Shown here: positions 57,499-64,000 of the stretch, one piece after another | Layout of the letters: every line of letters starts with the position of its first letter | Position numbering within the stretch: position 1 is the stretch's first letter | NCBI RefSeq assembly: GCF_030272615.1 | Contig: NC_081408.1 | Span: 614,974,476-615,038,475, forward strand | DNA from: Cryptomeria japonica | Lineage: Eukaryota; Streptophyta; Pinopsida; Cupressales; Cupressaceae | DNA: 64,000 nucleotides | Direction: 5' to 3' | Notes under the pieces: model-generated | What the model was told of the DNA's origin: nothing | The model's input: only the letters and a program-made list of their open reading frames with translations | Database searches by the model: none | Position numbers and translations under genes: made by a program

Positions 57499-58017
57499 AT
57501 CTTCAAATATTAACTAAACCATATTGAGAGCTAAATCAGGCTTCAAAATTAGTCACTTTTTTCTTGAAAAGAATAAAATATAAACTTCACTAAACAATTG
57601 GAGATGTGTCCACTCAAAATTTGAAGATGTGATGTCACGTCTCATCTTTTGGGTTCATTAAAATAATGAAATAAACTTGATTTGGACATTAATTAGCTAA
57701 TTTTGATTCATTTTGAAAAATAAAATGTGTTAGAATAATAATGTATTTAAAATGTAAATGAGAAGATGATGATCTAATTGTGATAGTGTTATGTTTTTCC
57801 TACCATGTACATATATTGATTATGATTTTGATAACTAACCTATTAACATGCGAATGAGTTTGAAAAAGTGTAGGTTTAGTTGAAGACGTGAACATGGTTG
57901 AGGAGAGTAGTCTAGCCATTTGGTAAATAGTGGGCATGATGGAAACTTATTGCACATAGTTAACATAGTAATTGCATTTGAATGATATGATGGATGTCTT
58001 TTCTATGATCAATGATT
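57499..58017. other. AT-rich spacer, no gene recognised
   Basis: Lies between the solo LTR and the 12-bp duplicated retroposon. No motifs seen. Confidence 0.4.
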
Positions 58018-58029
58018 TTTGCATAGAAT

Positions 58030-59844
58030 CATTTTGATTAAGGAGAAAACAGGTTTTGAGGGGACTCGAAAACCCGTACAACAAGTTTTGAAGGGACCTG
58101 AAACCCTCGGATTTTTCACAGATCCGGCACCGACAAAGGAACACTACAAAAAGATTCATCAAAGACAAATAGTAGCCCAGCCACAACCAAACAAGACAGA
58201 TCAAATGTTACATAACTTGTGGAAAAACAAAAGGCCAAAGCCACCCCCAAAAGATTTTACATAAACATGAACATAGGGAACAAGGCTCCCTCAGCCATAA
58301 TCATGGGTTTTATCCAGGCTCCCACAACCTTATCCTTGAGATTGATCTCAATAGAAAATAGCATACACATAGGATAAATCTCATCACCAGCTCCCTCACA
58401 GCTAAACAACAGGGCATCAACAACCCCCCAACAACAGATCCAGGCATATCTAGTGGCAAGACAATTGCTAGCATCCAACCTGCCCCTAGGACAAATAGAA
58501 AAAATAGTGGGTTTTACAAGGTTCCCACAACCAGCAACAATGGGTTTTCAAAAGGCTCCCATAATTTTGGTCTTGAGAGAAAACAAAGCAAAACAAAATA
58601 TGCCCTCCAAGATCACCACCTCAATAGGTGAAAAAGGAGAAAAGTTGAATAAAAGACCACCCTCTGTTCCTAAACAATCCATAAATAGGGCACCATCAGT
58701 CACGCAGTGGAACAACTCCTAGCCTCCACTGTAGAACCAAACTCCACCTCAATAGGAGAAAGGTTATCTCCAGCATCATCCATCTCCACCTCAAAAGAAG
58801 ACAGAGCCACCTCTATAAGGCCGACCAAAGAAAACCAAGGCTATAGGGAGAGGGCCATCCAAAAAATAATACTTGCACAACCACAGCTGGAGCAGAGATG
58901 GTAACCCTTCAAGAGATCAACAAAAAATCCCAGAGGACACAAAAGGCTCTGTCTGAGACCATAAATGGCCTCTGAAAAAATAGACTTGTCCTTTCCATCA
59001 ACAGAGCCTCCATAAGAAGCAAAAAAACCCTCACAACACCCCAAGAGATAAGCAAGAAAGCTTTGACCTAGGGGGAAGAAAACAAAAACATATGCATCTA
59101 TCAAAGCAGAGACCTTCAAATCTAGCAAGAGGATGGAAGTGAGGGGAACTGGAAGCAACCATTCCACACCCACCAACAAGGCCACAAGCAAGGACCCCAA
59201 AGACACCACCAACACACCAAAGAAGAACAGGTCAACTGCCATACCAACACCATCTTCAACGAAGTCGATCTTAATAACCCTAAACCAAATTCCAAGATTG
59301 TCAGCATCACTCTCCACACAAACCCAGATGCAGACCCTGCCAAGAATCCCACCTCCCAGACCGTTGGTTTAGAAAAAAGCCACATGAGGTTCCTGAAGAC
59401 CACGCACTTCACCACCGAGGGACTTGAGCTAAGAGGTGAAACAAACAGAGCCATGAGGCTCATAACACCCGTCTGGAGGCTAATGAAGGAGAACAACTCC
59501 TCCTGAAGCAGAGGAGACTCCATCATCATTTGCATTTGCTTCCCCTTCACTCTCGCCTTCCTCCCCTGTTGCAGAAACCCTAGCCCCTACAACTCTCTCG
59601 CTCCCGCTTCTCATTTTGAAAACTTAATAGAATGAGATTTCAATTTGATCTAACAAAACTTTATGGTTTGAACTAGGGATGCAGGCTCTACAGGCAAGAA
59701 GCCCCACCATTTCTCCAAGGTTCTCCCCATGGTAAAGCATGATCCATTGTTAACATGGTAGAGACGAACTCGTGGGGTTTGAACCTAGGTTGTAGGCACT
59801 ACAAGCAAGAATCCCCACCATTTCACCAAAGGGTCATCCCGATG
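58030..59844 (-). mobile_element. 1.8-kb retroposon with tandem tRNA-like head and 12-bp target duplication
   Basis: TTTGCATAGAAT occurs at 58018-58029 and 59845-59856 and exactly brackets this block, as after target-primed reverse transcription. On the minus strand, 16 bases from the 5' end, an A box (TGGTGAAATGG, 59818-59828) is followed 32 bases later by a B box (GGTTCAAACCC, 59775-59785). A second, weaker pair with the same 32-base spacing lies at 59707-59717 and 59664-59674. A GA/GC-rich stretch with ATGAGAAGCGGGAGCG follows (about 59610), then long open but overlapping frames, then a 3' end ...TTAATCAAAATG without a long poly-A. It is much longer than a usual SINE and contains no RT. 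It may be a composite SINE/LINE-like non-autonomous element or a LINE 5' region. Confidence 0.6.
59664..59828 (-). promoter_or_regulatory. Tandem pol III-type internal promoters (A box/B box pairs)
   Basis: Module 1 fits TRGYNNANNNG and GGTTCRANYCC without mismatch. Module 2 (TGGAGAAATGG and AGTTCAAACCA) has mismatches in both boxes. The modules are 111 bp apart and share the flanking phrase GGGG(A/C)TTCTTGC. Confidence 0.5.
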
Positions 59845-59856
59845 TTTGCATAGAAT

Positions 59857-60055
59857 TGTTATCGTGTTGTTTAAAATTAATATGAAAATGAGATTAAACT
59901 TTCATACCATGTTTGTGACTATATATACCTTTACTTTGATGATAGGAATATGTCGACTCTCTTTGGATATGGATATTGTTATTTGATTACATGTTTCATA
60001 TGCACATGCTAGAGAAATGGATTCTTTATATCAGTGTATAATAATTCCATATTTC
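59857..60055. other. Short AT-rich spacer
   Basis: Continues the pre-insertion target of the retroposon. No feature seen. Confidence 0.4.
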
Positions 60056-60289
60056 TATACATATATGTATACTTGTATGTATACATACATATATATACAT
60101 ATACTCGTATGTATACATACATATATATATGCATATATGTATATATGTGTATATATACATATATATACATACATATATGTATGTATGTATGCACGTATAT
60201 GTGTTTGTTTGTATGTATGTATGTATGTATGTATGTATGTATGTATGTATGTATATTACATATGTATATGTATATGTATATGTATATGT
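60056..60289. repeat. TA/TG/CA microsatellite
   Basis: Mixed runs of TATACATA, TGTA and TATG with a perfect (ATGT) stretch near 60210-60253. It directly abuts the LTR start at 60290. Open frames across it (Tyr/Ile/Cys/Val repeats) are artefacts of the repeat. Confidence 0.85.
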
Positions 60290-61366
60290 TGTTGGTATTA
60301 TGGATGACTTTGTCATGTGTTGCATTGGTTTTGTCATTGATGTCAACACTTGTCTTTATAGAGGTTTACATTATGTTCACCGGTATGGTTAGTGGCTTAT
60401 GCATAGTCACCGGTATATGTTCACCAGCAGGTTACATGGTTCACCAGCGGCGATGATAACTTGGAGATCATTTGGTTATGTCGAAGACATGGATTGGAAG
60501 TTTGGTTTTGGTGTTTTTCTTATTGGTCTAATCGGGTTGACAGATTTGCCTTTACCGGCAAATAAGTCTAGGTTATGGGCTGGTACTCCAGATCAGCACG
60601 ACACGTCATGGAGATTGTTTTATTGATTGGTTATTATGGTAAATGTATTGAGCTAGCATGTTGTATCGCATCAAGACTTATTTGTAATTAATTTAATTGT
60701 AATATCTTTAGTGAGCCGACCTATTCATTTGGTCTTAGGTTTTGTATAAATGATTGTAAGATCTTATTGAAGATCATAATGATGAGTGTGTTCGAATATT
60801 GAAGAGTGAAAATAAGCATATCCTTGTCCGAATCATGAAGATATTATTCGAAGGTTGAAGGAAGGTTATGAAGGTGTTTTGACACTCATGTTCAGAGCTT
60901 AACCGGTACTGAATCCAGCATTGGAGATGCTATTTTGAGCAATACATTATCATTGGATTTAACCATCCAATTGTGTAGTCAGTGTGACTCCTAATTTGTG
61001 ATTTAGCAGTGAGCTCTAGGTAGTTGGCCTTTCTGCATGTGCAGACCACATTTTGTATACACATACTATCTGCAGTAGTATCATATGATTGTGGGTAAGG
61101 TTTCCCACCATGGTTTTTTCCTTACCGGGTTTCCATGTCAAAATCTTTGTGTTATGTGTTGTGGATATTGTTTTTGTTTCTGTTTCATGCATTAAGTTAC
61201 ACCGGTACTGCTATATATGTTAATCTATTTTACCGACACTTAAGTTTGGTTTACCAGCATTAAGGTTAATCTGGAATAACTTGCATTTGGTTTATAAATT
61301 ACTGAAAACTGGTTAACAACTGATTCATCCCCCCCCCCTCTCAGTTGTCCTTCCTAGGACCTAACA
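60290..61366 (+). repeat. Copia 5' LTR
   Basis: Starts TGTTGGTATTATGG, ends GACCTAACA, and is followed by the primer site. It contains the dyad near 61109-61135 and a C run (61329-61338) close to its 3' end, both shared with other LTRs here. Confidence 0.85.
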
Positions 61367-61368
61367 AT

Positions 61369-61380
61369 TGGTATCAGAGT
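61369..61380 (+). other. Primer binding site, tRNA-iMet type
   Basis: TGGTATCAGAGT two bases after the LTR end matches the initiator tRNA-Met complement except for the last base. Confidence 0.85.
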
Positions 61381-61423
61381 TAAGTCCTCTTTTTGCAGAA
61401 GCCTAACAACTTGAGGAGATCCT

Positions 61424-62770
61424 ATGGCAACAAATATTTTCAGGAAGGACAGTCCGAAGCTTGATGGAACTAACTATGGCATATGGAAGATCAGAATGGA
61501 AACACATCTGAATTGCATTGGAAGAGATATATGGGATGTTACAAAGACTGGCTATGTTGCTCCTATTTTGAATCAACCTCATCCACCAACATTGGCTAAG
61601 GACATGGACAATGATTGCAAAGCAAGAGAAGCACTTTTGGGCGCATTATCAGATCAGCAAATCATGGGATTATCAAACCGATCCACTGCTAAAGCTATTT
61701 GGGATAAACTGGAGACACTAAATGAAGGAGATACCACTGTTGAAATTGTAAAATTGGAATGTTACCGGGTCAGGTATGAAAATTTAAAAATGGAAGAAGA
61801 TGAAAGAATTTCTGCATTTATGGAAAGAGTTGATGAAATTGTTTTAGGAATACAATGTTGTGGAGGATCCTTAAGTGAAGATGAAAGTGTGTCTAAAGTT
61901 TTAAGAGCTTTGCCACCGGCTTACAAAATGAAAGTGACTGCTATTAATGAAATGAGAACAATGCCTAATACATCAGTTTCTAGAGATACTTTGGTTGGAA
62001 AACTTTCTGCATTTGAGCTTGAAGAGTTTGGTCTTGTTGCTATTGTAAAGACTGATTTAGCCTTCAAAGCAGCATCATCATCATCAACATCATCATCATC
62101 TGAAAAAACTGATTGGAAAGAACTTTATGCAAAAGAACTTGAAGATATGAGGAGAGAAAATGAAGAACTTGAAGCACTTTTTTCAAAGAAGATGCCTAAA
62201 GGTCCAACAGGGAGTAAGTATGAAGGTAAAGCACCTTTCAAATGTTTTAACTGCAATAAAGTTGATCATATAGCATCTAGATGTCCTGGTAGACATGCAA
62301 GGTTAAGGGAAGAAGCAAAAAGATCATATAAGCCTAACCCTGAATATCAGAGATACAAATTTTTTAAAAATAGAGATAAGTCATGTTACTATGTAGATGA
62401 AGGTGTTACAGATGACTCCGATGAAGATCCAATAGATAGCAGATGGGATTTTGTTTCTATAAAGGAAGATCAATCGACACCTATTTTCAAACCAATAGAG
62501 CAGGCACTGGCAGAAAAAAATGAAGAAAAGGATGAATGGATTATAGATTCCGGATGCTCACATCATATGACTGGTGATAAAAGCAAATTCTTATCTTTTC
62601 AAGAAATTCATGGAGGTCTAGTAAGGTTTGGAGATGATAAAGCTTGTCAAATCAAAAGAAAAGGCACTATATCCCTGGATGGTAAGCATAATACTGACAA
62701 TGTTTATAATGTAGAAGGTTTAAAGCATAATCTTTTGAGTGTTGGTCAGCTAGTTGAGAAAGGATTTTAG
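61424..62770 (+). pseudogene. Copia Gag and protease (448 codons)
   Basis: MATNIFRKDSPKLDGTNYGI begins a Gag of the plant copia type (LDGTNYGIWKIRMETHL at 13-29 and a central helical Gag domain to about 200). It is followed by a Ser-rich linker, a short coiled coil (235-255), one CCHC knuckle at 274-287 (CFNCNKVDHIASRC), and the protease start WIIDSGCSHHMTG with the catalytic Asp at 375. It ends at a TAG (62768-62770), after which the same frame continues. Gag packages element RNA; the protease matures the polyprotein. The ATG follows the primer site by about 45 bases and is the natural start. Confidence 0.88.
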
Positions 62771-64000
62771 TTACAATTCAAGAATGGGAAATGCAAAATC
62801 ATAAACAGAACTGGAATGGAGATTGCAATCGGTAATCAGACTAAAGGTAATATCTTTCACTTGAATACCAGTGATAAAACATGTTTAATTGCACACATTG
62901 ATGAAAGTTGGTTATGGCACAAAAGACTTTGTCATGTGAGTTTTGATTGTATTGTAAAGATCAGTTCAACTAAGGCAGTAAGGGATTTACCTAAGATTGT
63001 GAAACCTCATAATCCGGTATGTAAGGAATGTCAAATGGGAAAGCAAGTTAGAACAACATTTAAGAGCATTACTGAGAAATCTAATAATATTCTTGATTTA
63101 ATTCATATTGATTTATGTGGTCCAACAAGAACAAGAAGTCTACAAGGTGATAGATACTTTATGCTAATAATTGATGATTATTCTATAATGTGTTGGGTTA
63201 CTTTTCTCAAGGAGAAATCAGAAGCTTTTAGAAGATTCAAGATACTCAAGGAAATGGTAGAGAATGAATCCAACAAGAAAATCAAATGTTTGAGATCAGA
63301 TCAAGGAGAATAATTTACATCTAGAGAATTTAATGCATTCTGTGAAGTGAATGGAATCAAAAGACAACTATCAGCACCCTGGACACCCCAGCAGAATGGA
63401 GTTGTGGAAAGGAAGAATAAAACTATTCTGGATGCAACAAGAACAATGTTAATGGAAGCAAATCTACCTCATGTGTACTGGAGAGAAGTAGGGAATACAA
63501 CGGTTTATACTTTCAACAGAGTTCACATCAAAAGTGAAACCGGTAAGACCCCTTATGAACTATGGTTTGGTCATATTCCTACTCTTAAATATTTTAGAAT
63601 ATTTGGAAGAAAATGATACATTAGAAGAGATGAGTATATCGGCAAATTTGATCCTAGAAGTAATGAAGGAATATTTCTTGGTTATTCATCTAAAAGCAAG
63701 GCATATAGATGTTACAATAAAAGGTTACAGAAAATCATTGAGAGTACTAATGTGAAGATAGATGAACACTTTAGAGGAGATTCAAGATCTGTTGAACTGG
63801 TAGTTGAAATGATTATAAATGAACCAACACAGACTCCATCGGTATAGAATGAAGACCCAGTCACACCGACATCATCAGAAAACTCAACAGTGACTGAAGA
63901 ACAACAACCTGTGAATGTTAATCAGAACAAACCCAGGTATGTAAGATTGAATCATTTAGAGAATCAGATAATTGGAAACAAGAATCAAGGTGTTATGACT
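62771..64000 (+). pseudogene. Copia integrase with in-frame stops, partial
   Basis: The frame continues gag/protease. A GAG-pre-integrase segment comes first (WLWHKRLCHVSFD, CKECQMGKQ). The integrase core follows, with HIDLCGP (first Asp), LRSDQGE (second Asp) and PQQNGVVERKN (Glu). Then comes the C-terminal region EGIFLGYSSKSKAYRCYNK and a Ser/Thr/Gln-rich linker to the right edge. Stops at 63311-63313, 63614-63616 and 63845-63847 plus the one at 62768 disable it. The catalytic residues are all present, so decay is recent relative to the copia element at 2361-8534, with which it shares the C-terminal region. Confidence 0.88.

Larger units (their letters stand above)
60290..64000 (+). mobile_element. 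Ty1/copia LTR retrotransposon, 5' part, runs off the window
   Basis: The order is 5' LTR (60290-61366), tRNA-iMet primer site (61369-61380), gag/protease frame from 61424, then integrase to the right edge. RT and RNase H would lie beyond the window. All coding parts are in one frame interrupted by four stops. Gene order with integrase before RT is the copia hallmark. Confidence 0.9.

Noticed and set aside
58841-59550. Hydrophobic minus-strand open frames that could suggest a membrane-protein gene
   Set aside because: They overlap in different frames, show no recognised domain, and lie inside the target-duplicated retroposon.
60009-60456. Open frames of Tyr/Ile/Cys/Val repeats on both strands
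   Set aside because: They are translations of the TA/TG microsatellite.

Overview
The window reads as nuclear DNA of a seed plant with a large, transposon-swollen genome, most likely a gymnosperm. It is AT-rich and dominated by plant LTR retrotransposons nested inside each other. The only clear host gene is a ten-exon SQUAMOSA-promoter-binding-protein-like (SPL) transcription factor of the long ankyrin/transmembrane clade. The gymnosperm assignment is an inference from element density and style; no organism-specific marker was found.

Layout: (1) 1-29526 is a nested stack. The oldest layer is a degenerate Ty3/gypsy-type element on the + strand (5' LTR end at 719-872, tRNA-Trp-like primer site, gag/protease/G-patch remnants, polypurine tract at 11701, 3' LTR from 11716 to 29526). 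A Ty1/copia element on the - strand (2361-8534, target duplication AGGAG) interrupts its coding region, and a solo LTR (4187-4973) sits inside that copia element. A young 16.3-kb Ty3/gypsy Tat-type element on the - strand (13132-29464, target duplication CAATG, LTRs nearly identical) interrupts its 3' LTR. (2) 29527-41400 is older repeat debris: a LINE ORF1-like remnant, tandem repeats, LTR fragments, and a non-autonomous copia-LTR element carrying an unrecognised lysine-rich coiled-coil reading frame (35819-38440). (3) 41400-53000 is lower-copy gene space with the SPL gene on the - strand (45927-51369) and a duplicated G-box about 1.55 kb upstream of its start codon. (4) 53000-64000 is repeat again: a solo copia LTR with perfect target duplication (56332-57493), a 1.8-kb retroposon with a 12-bp target duplication and a tandem tRNA-like (A box/B box) head (58030-59844), a TA/TG microsatellite, and the 5' part of a broken copia element that runs off the right edge (60290-64000).

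How the parts relate: the two gypsy elements share a tRNA-Trp primer site, an Asn-containing protease motif and a G-patch domain, so they belong to related lineages. The older one shows no reverse transcriptase or integrase in its surviving internal region and could have been mobilised by relatives such as the younger one. The copia LTRs share a conserved dyad and most share a poly-C/G tract, which marks them as one extended group. The SPL protein should act as a nuclear zinc-finger transcription factor binding GTAC-core DNA, with a C-terminal ankyrin region and a membrane-anchor-like segment.
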